In this document: positions 38,571 through 50,700 of the stretch, piece by piece
How the letters are laid out: each line of letters opens with the position of its first letter
Position numbering within the stretch: the first letter of the stretch is position 1
Source: Baylisascaris procyonis
Taxonomy: Eukaryota; Nematoda; Chromadorea; Rhabditida; Ascarididae
Reading direction: 5' to 3'
DNA: 64,000 nucleotides
NCBI GenBank assembly: GCA_037389465.1
Contig: JAZARR010000059.1
Location: 3,805,001 to 3,869,000, forward strand
Translations under genes and position numbers: made by a program
The notes under the pieces: model-generated
The model's input: only the letters and a program-made list of their open reading frames with translations
What the model was told of the DNA's origin: nothing
The model's database searches: none

Positions 38571-38807
38571 TCTTGCAGTTTTCGCGAAAAACCATCGTCT
38601 AAACCAGACTCCTCTCAAGGCACCTTCATTTATTAAATTAAAGAAATTTCGGTCTTTTCGTTGTGTTCTTAAACCACTGCCGCGACTTCTTATGAATCGA
38701 ACATAGCTTTGCAGGAACTTTTTCGCCATATATTACACAATCACAACTAATCCTGCACTCTTCTACGGTCCCCGATCATCCATGCGCGTGCTGACACGTC
38801 ATATATT

Positions 38808-39007
38808 CTATTGCTGTGATCCACGTTCATTAGAAATTCTACTGGACAATGAGACATGAGCAGTAAATTGCTCGGAAACTGTCCCTAACTCTTCTCTGAC
38901 ATCATCAGAGCTGTGCTGGAGCATTTCAGGTTTCGAGAAAATTCGTTGAAGGCGGTTTGCGAAGAGGAACTTTTGCGTCTGCATTACTTGGTGCTTGATG
39001 ATTCCAA
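38808..39007 (-). CDS. Terminal exon of an unknown gene
   Basis: A 200-base open segment follows a strong acceptor (CGATTTTTGCAG) in phase 1 and ends in TAG at 38808. The translation starts GIIKHQVMQTQKFLFANRLQ, continues RIFSKPEMLQHSSDDVREEL, and ends SRISNERGSQQ. The composition, a helical basic-hydrophobic part followed by a polar tail, resembles the cytoplasmic C-terminus of a membrane or signalling protein, but no family is identified. Upstream exons would lie above 39007. One possible microexon (acceptor TCGTTCACAG, MKLSLKENLVKESF, donor TTTTAG/GTACAG) lies near 39480-39525 on the same strand. Confidence 0.42.
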
Positions 39008-40883
39008 CTGCAAAAATCGTTTGGGCCCACACACGCATTTCATAAGTGAGCGAGAGTGTGCGGAAATTGCTCTTTGGCTGCTTCCATGCTCCCAACTTCA
39101 TGGTCCATACTAAGTGGAGCTCCAATTGCGTTTCGGAAAGCTCTCAGAGTTTAATAGATACATGATGTTTCGTTTTTATTAAAACGAACCGGCAGATACT
39201 CCGTTTAACACAGTTCTTTGAGTTTATACATTTTTTTTCAGCGTAAAATGAACTGCATCGGATTCTCTGCAAAAACTCGCATCGCAGTTACAACGAACAG
39301 ATTGCACTCAACTGTATAAAAACAATTGAAACACTGAGCTCCTTTTAAGTTCATTCCTCGAAAGAAAGAATAATAAATCCGTGCAGAGTACAGTATAGGT
39401 TCTGGCGCAGCTATCATTGAGCTGGAAGACCTCAAAGAGAGACACTTTTCGGCTGAAAAGCAAAAACGAAGCTGTACCTAAAACTCTCTTTCACTAGATT
39501 CTCTTTCAAAGAGAGTTTCATCTGTGAACGATAATTGAACAAGTAATGAGGAGCAGTTGGTCTGCCTTGCAAGTTGTTCCAATCACTTATCATTGGGCGG
39601 CCAATTTGTCTTGCATTTGTGAGGCAATGACGAGTCACCGCAGCTGCTCCTCCTCAACAACTTACCACAAAACGATCGCATCCGCCAAAAAGCTGAAGAG
39701 CAATTAGGCTGATCAAGATGAGTGGTCCTATCATTTGGTGAACAGCAGCTTTCTTGTTAACAATGGTGCTAAACACTCGGTGCTCGACTACAAACCCCCT
39801 GACAATACACTACAACGTGTTTTAGCCTCTTGCCCACTTATCTGCTGCCGACTCTTTTAAATCCCTCATCACCGGAAGATGCGATAAACAGTGGATAATT
39901 ATTTTAGTAGCACTAGAAATTGTATCCAATGATAAACGCCTTCGAAACTCACCATCGTAAATGAACAACGATTGTGCCTGAATTGCAGCAAAACTTTTTG
40001 TAAGTCATGGCTGACATCTTAATCAAGTCTGAGCAGGTTTTACAAAACTTGCCATCAAAAAAATGAGACTGTTAGCGGTATTGTTATTCCAACCTCCTAT
40101 TATTCTTCATCGCCTAGATAAAAGAATGAATAACTTGCTAAGGACGCACTTTTGAAGCTCCGACAACAAAAAGTAGAACGGGTGAGGTGGATCGAGAAAC
40201 GATTTGTTCCAGTGAATATGTACCTTTTTATGGTGAAAAGAGCTTTCCTGAAAAAATTTTACACTGCACAGAAATGAATGCATAATTTCCCATCAACGGC
40301 TTATGATCGAAGAAACGCCTTCTTAGAAATTCGATAAGTGAAAGAGTTTAGAGCAAATCAGCTGGGTTGGAGACAAACTGGAACACAATGCTGTACAATA
40401 TACGCGAAATCTTCATAAGGCTGAAGCATACCGCTATGAACTTTCACGACAGTTGCAATCTATCTTCATGTCATCAATAGACCAGTCAGAACGAGTATCA
40501 ACTAAACTGTCTTACCGAATTCGATTATTTTATTCAAAAGATTGTATTAATACGGGTTTGTTGATGATATCATCATTAGCCATAGTAAAATTTTAGCTGA
40601 TTCTATCATTGCAGGCGTACAAATACCAGTTGACTTTCTACTCCGAGGATGTGTGAGTAGCTGGTGCCGAGTACATCATATTCACTTCGTGCATGCACTG
40701 TTCACAGAATTATTACATTTCAAGGATAGTAAAGCTTTTCATCAGTCTGTACGTTGCTTTGAACATTTTATTTGCAGCCTCATTTCATCGTTGTTTAATT
40801 TAGAGTAAAAGTCACACCGCTGACAAAAAACATCCAACTAAGTAGATGCCAGTTATTACGAACTAATACTCATTTCCTTACAG
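39008..40883. other. Stretch with no firm gene
   Basis: Apart from the possible minus-strand microexon near 39480-39525, whose sequence includes the palindrome TCTCTTTCAAAGAGA, no coding segment is supported. Confidence 0.4.
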
Positions 40884-41253
40884 TACCCGAGGAAACGAAA
40901 GCACAGGCGAATACGATAGAATGAGCAGCCTGATCGTTAGCAATAAATATGTTGTGTTAGAAGCGCCTAATCGTCTGCGAACAGGCGCTAGTTGTGCATC
41001 CGAAGAACAAAGGAACAGCCGCCGCTCTGCGCTAGCACATCGAAGCTGCGCAAAAACTAGCGCGCAATTACGGGCGATGTGTGAATTAACAAGTGGCGGC
41101 GAGCAGTCTGCCAAACGTGGGACGAGCAGCTGTGCGAGACAATGCGCTGGGCTAAATGATCCTACCGATGCTTCGAATAGCGATTCACTCCACACAAAAT
41201 CATCTACAGTCCAAATTTTATCTTTTATCCTCCATTTGAACTTCTCCACATAG
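40884..41253 (+). CDS. Candidate terminal exon of an unknown Ser/Arg-rich protein
   Basis: After an excellent acceptor (ATTTCCTTACAG) a plus frame stays open for 123 codons to a TAG at 41251-41253. It reads TRGNESTGEYDRMSSLIVSN, then RLRTGASCASEEQRNSRRSA, and becomes Ser/Thr/Cys-rich (SGGEQSAKRGTSSCARQC). The hydrophilic content and GC-richer base composition differ from the flanks. The incoming phase needs two bases from an upstream exon that I could not place. A 152-codon minus frame (40878-41336) covers the same bases. I prefer the plus strand because of its acceptor and composition, but the antisense reading is not excluded. Confidence 0.38.
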
Positions 41254-44200
41254 GTGGGGAGCACAGCCCATGGCTGTGGAATGCAGAAAGTGCAATACCA
41301 ACGCATCAGCGCAAGTCCAGTAGTCATACTCGACAACTTGTATTGAGGCTCGAAGACACGGTTTTGCTTTTCATTCTTGCCGAAAACTTGCTCAGGAGAA
41401 GGTACTTCGCGAAATCAGAATCGGTATTTTTTCCAAGTGGGACGGTGCAGGATATCGCAGTCTACACTTTAGTTAAGAGTTCTTTAAAAATATCGACGCT
41501 ATGAAGGAGGAAGAAATGAGATTGTTGACTGAATGCAATTACATCCATCAACAACATCAAAGAAGAACCACAACAAGGCAATTTGCTAATAAAAAGCGAT
41601 GCTGCTGAATGCTGCGTTTGTTTTCAGTATCAAGATATGCTCGATTCACTGGTCGCATAAATCAGCGCATTGATTATATTTTGCTAAAAACTCCGCAAAT
41701 ATCCATTATCGCCGATTATTTCATCGGTTGAGGGTATCGTTGGAATTTTTTCAGAAAATGTTTGTATCAATGCGTCCTTTGGTAAAATGCAAAAAAACAA
41801 GAATAAAGAATAAACAATTCTGAGAGTACACCATGATTCACTGAACTCATTATATAGAAATTAAACCCAATGAAACGGCTATAGTTTCGCAGCAACGTAA
41901 AATCATTTAATAAATGTTAAGACCACAGTTTCCGGGTTACAGTCATTTCTGTACGTCATTGCGAACTTGCTAAAGCCTGGTTTTTTCTGAAAGACACACC
42001 TTCCAAAGGTCAATTTTAACTCTAGTTCCACTGCAGTGTTGGAGTGCACCATTTTGCGCACGCAAATGCCTAACAGCGTGGCCTCAACGCAGGACACCAC
42101 GGAAATACCACGCGCAAGCTTATGAGATCTAACCTAGGCATTTATTTACCACAGGCGTGGGCTGCAAGTCAAATAATTTTTTCGGCGGGGGGGGGGAGGG
42201 GAGGGAAGGGGAGGATGTAGGAATCTGAGGGAAGACGAAGAAAGGACGGGGAATCCGCTCAGGGTGCAAAAAAACGAAAAAGTCAAGGATGTGTACTGGG
42301 ATCAGTACAAACTTCGCTGAAAATTTTCCATCCCCTACACCATATTACTCCAAAAGAGCTGATATCTATATCACTGGTATGCAAGTTGCGGCTCGCTTTA
42401 TTTATCCTCACAAGAGTTCGAAAGTTATATGTGCTACGCGCGACAACATTCACTGAAATTCGGGCAGCCAAAGGATTATTTCTTCTAAATGCTGCCGTTA
42501 TTACTTGACTCGTGGCAAGAAGCAACAGCTGCTTACTTTTGAATGTGACAGGCTACAAAAATACTGGCTAATGGGTAGAACAATGCGGTAAATAAACCTC
42601 TGAACAAGAAAAGTGCGTCATAACGTTCAGTGCTGAATTAAAAAACAAAAAGCAAAAGAAAAACTTCCTTTAGCGCACTCTTTGGCGACTCGTTCATCCA
42701 TCGAGGTGAATTGTCTTCAGTCATCGAATGTGAAACACTTTCAAATTTGGAAGATCCTAACGAGATATGGAAAGGAAATCATTATATGAACGCATTCCTC
42801 GATTTCTCAAAGACATGCAACCAGACACATGCATTATTTCTTTTATTTCATTATGCTCATCTACTCAGCAAAGCAATAACTAGTTTTTATAATCATAGTG
42901 GTCATAGTTTCTTTGAAACAATGCACTGAATTTCCTCAGTGATTTCCGCAAACATTCGATAAAAACTGAGCTTTCAATTATGCGCACCACCACTCGAAAA
43001 CATTGCAAGGTAGAAATGAGACCAAAGAAACTGTCCGCCGACAACCTTATTAGTAGTCATATGCGGCCATGCAAGACAAATTTTCAGCTGAGAAATAAAA
43101 CTGCCAACGAAGACCATCGAGATAACCCGAACATTTGCCCATTGCCACTGTGAAGGAACTTGCTATGATTCGCATTTACGACGTCTCCCAATTTCTGTGC
43201 AAAACCAGCTGCAAATCGATTATCAGCGAATGGCTGCACAAACGTAGCTAAACCACTTCGCTTTCAATATCATTTAACTCGTGTACCCATATGCCTTAAA
43301 TGGCGTTTCGTAGAATTTGCCTTGAATGGTCAAAATTAGCGTTTTGACCAACACGACGGCTACTCGCAAATTATGCTCATTTTCACATCAAGTTTGAAAT
43401 TGTCCGATAGTAGCCAACACAACAAGAACGCATCGACCGGTAATTCTCCAAAACTTTTGCAGCTGGGAAATCTAGTTGGGTCTCACCATGCCGTTTCATT
43501 GCACGATATGACCAATATTGCAGACACTTCTTTCCAATATTTAGTATTACCCAATAGGCATAAAATTAAAGAAAACATGAAAACAGTAACGTGAGATTGT
43601 CACAAATAATTCACTTGTAATGGAGTTTCTATTAATGACGTTTCTCGTATGCCTCATGTCAGCTCCACACACTGAGCCGCCTTTCTGAAATTTCGCAACC
43701 AAAACATTTAATTATCTCCTGTTTTGAGAATCGAATCCATTACGACTCCGGAAAAAGATGGATGTCTTGTTCTTTTCCAAGTCAGGATTCTCTATTCGAC
43801 CTCCTTTTTGCGGAAAGGAGTAAATAAAATTGCCATTGAACTATGTTGGGTTTAAAGTTTAGAAAGTTTTTAGCAGGTGGTCCAGAATCAACTACATTTG
43901 CGCGTATGTAGTTTTCAGATTTTATGCTCGAGTGAAAATATCCCTAGGAAGAAATGTCCGCCTGGGTAAAGGGGCAAATATCCTGTATACATAATTAGAC
44001 CAGTGCTCGTTCTGTTTTTGATGCGTCTGACTTCAGTTTCTATCATTCATCGCTCTGGCCGCATCCCGGAAGGATCAGGAAACAGTGCACGCTTATTTCC
44101 CTCTGTTGCAGTCGCATATGCCTTTTAATGATATAGTATTGTGTGATATATAGTAATGATATTGTATAATGCTACAGTCGCATATACAACAAACGATATA

Positions 44201-46817
44201 GGAGAGATTGTATTAAAATTTACCATTTAGGCTGCGCGTTGCTGCCTCCGGCTTCACAAGGTTAGGTACGGCGAGGAAAGACCGCAGCTGCCGTCTTCAT
44301 TTCTGAACTGCTAAAACTGCAACCGATAGAAGCCGTAAGGAAATGGACCCAGGCACCTCGACAGTTCCATAAAAGCAATTTTTTAAAGGCAGAACAATAT
44401 TTCCGACTGCACTGCAGCATGTGCTCAGTATGCTGATGTTTTATACTTTTTATTTGCCAGCTGATAGCAGCACTTAATTACAGATTTACGAAGGCTCAGG
44501 TGGGCCGTTTTCCGTCATTAGTAGCAGCATACTGGCTAGATTATTGTAATGTCATCAAAGCTCAACTTTCTTCAAACCTGAACATTTCGCTTATATTTTT
44601 TGCACTCTCACCTACCCGGATATTGAGGTCCTACCAGAAAAGTGAAAGCACTTCCTACTAATCGACCGTTTCGTCGGAAGACCTGACATCCATTCGATTC
44701 TTTTCAATTTTTCGTACAAAGTTCACGTGGTTGTGATCTACTTGCGGCATAAGTGTGCCCTCGTTATTTTTATGACGTCATTCGTAAGGCAAAAAACTGC
44801 GTGAATCGTCCCTAAAATGATACGGCTGGTAATTTCGACGTTTTGAACGGGACAATCAAATCACTGTTAGGTTTCAAGAATTTATGTCCATTTTCTTTCA
44901 GCACTGTAACTGCTATTGAATTTCATTGAAACTAATCGAATTACTCTAATAAATCATCTTTTGCGGAATGGGTAACGATGTAACCGACTGAATCATTTTT
45001 CAATAAATTGTTCATGCATGGAATATGGGCCCTTATAAAGGATATTCGAATAGTATTTGAATCAGTGTATTTGAAAATAAGTATTTGAAAAAAAAAGCTA
45101 TTTGAATCAGCTTACTCTAGGCTGTTGGTTATTTTCGCACCCAGCAAACTTTATACGAAGGGACGCACCGAACATGCAGTGTCGTCGGCATGGGCATTAA
45201 TGTTTCACTATTCTGTTCAACGGTCTTCCTTCCTTGAGGCTTCTTTTCATGGCTGCTGTTTTTTTTCAAGCAAAAAAGTAAGTTTGTATCTTCGCACCGT
45301 TCTCGTGCAATCTGTTGGTTTTATTCACAGTGCAAAGCCGGCAGTAAATCAAAGAGAGGAAATGCATAATTTGGACAAATTATAGCACTCTTGCAAGCAA
45401 TAGATCACCTCATCGAGCGTATGCTTCTAATGCAAGCACTATAACAGAATGCCTGCGGGCAATTGCTTTCGCTACATGAAGTACGGCTGTGTCGATGATT
45501 TACGGATCGGGTGTCAGATATTTTTCTTTTTTTTTTCACTCAGCACAACTCATGTATCATTTTAGCGGGAAGAATTTTCTGAAAGCCTCAAATCATTGTA
45601 TTGCAGTTTACTGATGCAGATCAGTCAGAAATGAGTTAACCTAAGAGAGCAACTGAAATAGCGAATCGAGCATGTTGATTCACGTAAAACCAATTTTCGC
45701 TAAACTGACGTGAAGTCGAAAGTTTTCTGCCTACTTGAATTTTCAAGGAACAGCATTTTGATGTGAATGAGAAAAAAGTCATCAGGGCTTATTAAGCAAA
45801 CTAATTGTGAGCTATCACAAAAGTAAACATAGTGGTGTATGAGCAACCATTGCAAAACCCTTACAATATTTTTCACTTGATGCAATTTTATTCGTTCTTT
45901 CCGCATTTTAGCTTTTGCTTACGCAGTTGCCTCTCTACAAACGTGGATTTATTTGCGTCCTAGCTAAATGTTGCATGTTTCTATTTCGCGCTGGCTGCTG
46001 AATTCATCATCTCATAACAAGCTTCACTCAGAAATAAATTCGCTACATTATTGCATGCTGCGCTAGCAGTCACTCTAATTTCTCGAAGAGAAATGATTCT
46101 GATTGATTCATAGTGAACGATACAATGACGACCCGTTGTGGCAAAGCATTCTTGCACATAAAAAACTCTGACAAAGGTCATCGTGACATCGAGCAGCCCT
46201 TGCCCATTTTTGCAGCAATCCGTCGTCGTTGTACTACGCCATGTGATTTACTGAATACTTTAATAGCCAAAAGAAATACAAATGTTTCGATGCAGAGAAA
46301 TATTCAAAGATACGTCCGTGCATGGGTCACTATCACGTTAAGGATTTGCAACTGTTTCACTTCCTACAACCGCAGGTTACACACGGTGTCGTCGTGCAAT
46401 CTGCCATCATCGTCGAGTAAGGTGCCGATATGACATGTGGGAGTAGGGAACAAGTTTGCTTTCAGCCTGATACGATGCGTATGATTCGTTCAGTGGCATC
46501 CCTTTCATAGAGTCACAAATGCCGCTGAGCGATTACAAATCCATTTATGGAGTGTAAGTGGGAAATTTCCCTGATGTGTCATGCTTCCTAGTAACTTTTC
46601 CGAATGCGACAATGTGCGCGGTTATTCTTATGCCGTCGGAAGAAAAGATTTCATATCCTTGCCGAATACAATTTTTATCAGAAACGTTTGCGGAAAAGTT
46701 TTTATGAGTAATAGTGAAGCGACTTGATATGACGTCCTTGAATATTGCACGGCTGGGATATTCAACTAGCGCCTTCAGATCGCTGAACGATAGTGGTGAT
46801 CGGTAATACGAGATGAA
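41254..46817. other. Long stretch without a firm gene
   Basis: Several single open frames have protein-like composition but no paired splice sites. They are minus 41903-42100 (contains MVHSNTAVELELKLTFGRCV, ends in a stop), minus 42283-42525, plus 43373-43594 and plus 46113-46433 (106 codons). A degenerate TATTTGAA repeat occurs at 45050-45110. None is called as a gene. Confidence 0.45.
42187..42214 (+). repeat. Poly-G tract with quadruplex potential
   Basis: A run of ten G residues is followed by G4, G3 and G4 blocks separated by one or two A residues. This satisfies the four-G-run pattern for an intramolecular quadruplex. Confidence 0.85.
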
Positions 46818-47021
46818 CTATTTGTCGATTCGATATTGCAAACGTTCATGAATTTCACGAATATTTTTCTTGAATGTATTGGACCTTCTCGATCTCGGCA
46901 AATTCATTGTTTTATTGAAGGCCTGATAGCACCAACTTGGCTTATCTGCTGAGGTTTCACTTCCGTGAGAATCATCTGATTTGCAAATATACTTGACTTC
47001 CAGTACTTCATTTTCCGTCAT
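46818..47021 (-). CDS. Possible small gene or terminal exon
   Basis: A 67-codon frame starts at an ATG (47021) and ends in TAG (46818). The translation is polar and protein-like: MTENEVLEVKYICKSDDSHG, then SADKPSWCYQAFNKTMN, then a basic helix-forming C-terminal part (TFKKNIREIHERLQYRIDK). A good acceptor (CCAGTTCAG) lies 20 bases upstream of the ATG, which suits either a trans-splice or cis-splice site just before the start. The exon from that acceptor is closed in this frame upstream of the ATG, so the ATG would be the true start. The family is not recognised. Confidence 0.38.
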   Translation of the reverse strand: MTENEVLEVKYICKSDDSHGSETSADKPSWCYQAFNKTMNLPRSRRSNTFKKNIREIHERLQYRIDK

Positions 47022-47316
47022 GCAGCATTTTCATCTTCTTCCTGAACTGGAAATACCTAAATCTCAAAGCATTTGATCTATTTCCTTTGTTCATCCTAAA
47101 AATCATACTGGCTGTATCTGACACGATCTTTCATTTCTGAATGATCGGCTACATGTATAAGGGTTTTGGGTTCTTGTTTTCCCATGTACCTTTAATTTGT
47201 CCGCCAAGTATCCTTTTTCTCTTCTGAGGGTCGGTCAGACATCGTGTAATCAGACAAAACGATGAGTTAAGATCTTTGCTATGCCTCAATAAAATCAACA
47301 GTAGAAACGACGGAGC

Positions 47317-47326
47317 GGGGGGGGGG
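47317..47326 (+). repeat. G10 homopolymer
   Basis: Ten consecutive G residues sit between GGAGC and ATATAG. Homopolymer length here may be uncertain in an assembly. Confidence 0.8.
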
Positions 47327-47367
47327 ATATAGCACGACGGAAGGGAGAGGCCAGTCCCACAGAACCT

Positions 47368-47724
47368 TTGCACCAAATAGTGCCACCTTCACTCCAAAGA
47401 GCACCTATCGCCACTCATTTCACGGTTCCACTGCCCATCGCTACTGTCCCAACCGATCCTCGCCATGTGGGCACCTCTCGCGAAAAGGCTGCAAGTACAC
47501 CAATACCCCGTAATCAAAAACGCTCTCCTTTTCTTCACCAAGCCTTGCCTAAAGGCATCTGTAGAGCGCTTACTCTGTCTTATGGTTATCGCTTCACCTA
47601 TCTGTGCCGCACGAAAGCAGTTGATCTACAATTTATTGATTACCCCTTACACGTGAAAGGACTAGTGCCCGAACTGTCCTCAGCCACATCTGAGACTGGT
47701 AGTCGCATAAGCAGCTTTAATTGA
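47368..47724 (+). CDS. Open frame with Pro-rich composition, possible terminal exon
   Basis: An open plus frame of 118 codons ends in TGA. The first part is Pro/Thr-rich (FTVPLPIATVPTDPRHVGTS), and the C-terminus reads ELSSATSETGSRISSFN. A weak acceptor (CACCAAATAG) precedes it. There is no recognised domain. A second frame is open for 63 codons within it, which weakens the case. Confidence 0.22.
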   Translation: MHQIVPPSLQRAPIATHFTVPLPIATVPTDPRHVGTSREKAASTPIPRNQKRSPFLHQALPKGICRALTLSYGYRFTYLCRTKAVDLQFIDYPLHVKGLVPELSSATSETGSRISSFN

Positions 47725-50700
47725 TTCCGTTCTGAGCCCAGAGGTGCATGATGGATTTGTCCGTACAGGGCAACACTATTTCGAATTTCGAGTGCGCAGT
47801 CATTCACTAATACGGACAGGTGCAAGCAAACAGCGTGATTTCTTCGCGATGGATTGCGCCAACGTTTCATGCTTCTTTTCCAGAACTTTTTTTTTCATTT
47901 ATTCGAGTTCTTATTCATTCTTCCGCGTTTTCTTTTTTTTTTTTTGCCAAACCGCACTAATTTTGCATCCGCATATAAATGACGTTTTAGTAAACTGTAA
48001 ATAAACGTTTTAAAAATAGTGCTCCCGGATTTACGATCCGCTTTATGAATACTATCGCTATTTGAAGGACATATAAGCACGCGTTTTAATTTCATTCTGC
48101 TACTGGCAGTTAGCTGCAAGCCTCACACCTGCGAATAATTTCGGTAAATCATTGAATTTCGCCCGCCCAGCTGCTTCAGTGCGCCTTCCTATTCGTGGTC
48201 AAGGTTTCGGTCTCCGTTCAATCTCGCAGGGTATATTTTCCAGCGTGCCCCAATCAAAACTGGTGCGATATGCGCAAAATTAGCTCGAACTCGGCCAAAT
48301 GGGAAAACATAGTCAGAGCGCGCTTCTGGAGAGATATTGAATAACCCTGAACAATAGGAGTACAGGCACAATTTGCTCGCCCGTTAACACGAAGGCATAT
48401 TCAAAGGACTTATAAAATTTGCTCAAATCCATGGCCGTAGTACCTGAACGCGATTATAGCACGGGCGTTTCATTATCCGTGGCACTGCTCGACTCTACCA
48501 ATAATGGATTGATAAAGTATTTCTTAATGGGCCAAGCAGCTCATGGAATTATGGGCTTTCTTGTCCACTTCAATGCCTTAACTCTGAACTTGATCGTTGG
48601 TTAGTTAAACCGATCGAATTTATGGGGTATCATTCGCACAGATAAAAAGTAGCATTTTCTGCTGCACAAATATGCAACATTTGTACCTATCATCAGTTGC
48701 TGGTGGTCTTGATGTGCAGGTCACCTTGTAAGGACGTTTGCCCGGATAATTTCTCCGAAATAATCCACACTTTTCGTTTTCACTCAGAAATCACTTCGAA
48801 GAGCCCCATTAACTTCGATATTTTCATTAGAAGAGCTTAAATTCATCTGTTGCTTAGTTGCCAGCAACAAGCACCAGCTGACAGCATGTTTTCATCGTAC
48901 CCTCGTTAGAGAATGCATTTTTGTTAAATATCATATGATCCACGGCAAATGAGATATGTATGAGCGGAAATACTTTGTTATAAACGTTCAGTAATGATTT
49001 TCTATCAATGATTTTCAATACAAATTACCGAATCGATTGCTTGTCTTCGTTAGTTTAACTCATCCTACCACATCTTTTCTGATTTTTTGGGTGCTTCTTG
49101 TCCTCAGCAGTGGTTCCATTGCTCGCACAATATGAAAACTCCGTCCAGCATTTAGATAAGTGAGAGCTATACATTGCACAATAAGTGATGAATTCGCACC
49201 CATTCGCCTAGCTGATCAGGCATATATTTTCACGCACAGTTCATTGCTTAAGTTTATTAAGTAGCAGCAAGAGCTCTTCAAGTTTGCCTGCTCTAGAATA
49301 TTTCCTATCGACGTCAAAGCAGGCAAGCTGCTTTACTGACTTTCCTGTTTCACGTAGTCATTCCTATTTATGAACAGAAATTAGTCAATTACAATGACAT
49401 ACAACTGCATTAAACGTTTACAACTCGTCATACTCGAGAAAACATTTAAATGATCCTAGACGAAAACCCACTGCAGCAAACTGGGATATCCTATCTCGCA
49501 GTGTGAGCATTGCTTCACCCTATTAGCCGCTCTGGAGGTAAATTACGCTCCATTTATTCAAGCGTCGAGATAAAAACTATAGTGATGGCTCGAAAAGGAA
49601 GTGAAGAAGAGCACGAAATTTGTTGATTTGTTTAGAGCAACTTCGTATGTTAAAGCATAAAAGATGGGCGCTGTTTCAGTGGATTGCCAGTTCCAATGTT
49701 TGTCCAGTCTGCGTAAGCGTCGATAGAGTTGGTGGTGTTATGGTTTTATTGTATCAATCATTCAACATCCGTGCACACTGCATTTTCAGCATTTCATATT
49801 GTTCTCAAGAACATGCTATCGAGAAACGTTCTGACCAATGGAACGAACGACTATTCAGGGCGTGTCACAAACAGCAAATGCTGTGAAAAGTGATCTACGA
49901 ATGTAGTTTTGCGAACACTTCGTTGGCTTCACACATTTCCTTTAAAAAGCTCATTATGGAACTGGAACAGATATGACTACAAAACCGTGATTTCTCTAAA
50001 ATAACTACAGACGAAAATATAATTTCATGTCTGAAGTAACTCTCGTCGACATCATTAGCCAGATTAAATCATACAAAATCTCTGTCACTTTTTTTTACGC
50101 TTTGAGCTGCACAAATTTTGAAGTTGTCTGCGGCCTGCACAGAAATTTGCGATATTCCACCGTGGAAGGCAGTTCGATTACTACAAAAATAGCTGAAATT
50201 TATACGCTGTAAACCCACATATAGCAAACATTCTACCGGCATCAAGCATGCTTCTACCTTCCCATTCTTTATTACACTGTTTCCTATATTTGGTGCATGC
50301 CGAAGATAGTGCGAGCAGCTTAGTTTTAACCTGTCTACATAAATTATACTGCGTTTTACCTGTACTTCTGCAAATGGATAGATCCTCTCCTCCAAAAATT
50401 CAAGAAATCTCCTCCCGTAAGGTAAAAACGGTGATCTATTGCAGTAGCAGAAGCGCGTAGTAGAAGCAGCGATCTAACTACAAAAATGTATAGTTCTGAT
50501 ATGTGATTGTAATGATAAAAGTGAAATTTCTAATGAGCCTAATTATGCATCTTACTGCACGCAGTATGAAAGTGAAAACATTCAAGGTGTTTGGCACAGT
50601 GCAAAAGTTTCCTTCATGTGCACAGTCTCACAGTTACTCTGGAAAAACTCTGTTTGGAACATCTTTTATTGTAAAAGTTTCATGCTCCTTAATATGGCGA

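Noticed and set aside
40878..41336. 152-codon minus-strand frame
   Set aside because: It is the longest single frame after the 20-kb one, but it is hydrophobic and Trp/Leu-rich in an odd way, and it is antisense to a frame with a better acceptor. It is kept only as the alternative reading.
44600..44635. TYPDIEVLPEK string resembling the helix 1-2 region of paired-like homeodomains
   Set aside because: There is no acceptor in a suitable phase and no helix-3 exon nearby. It is probably chance.
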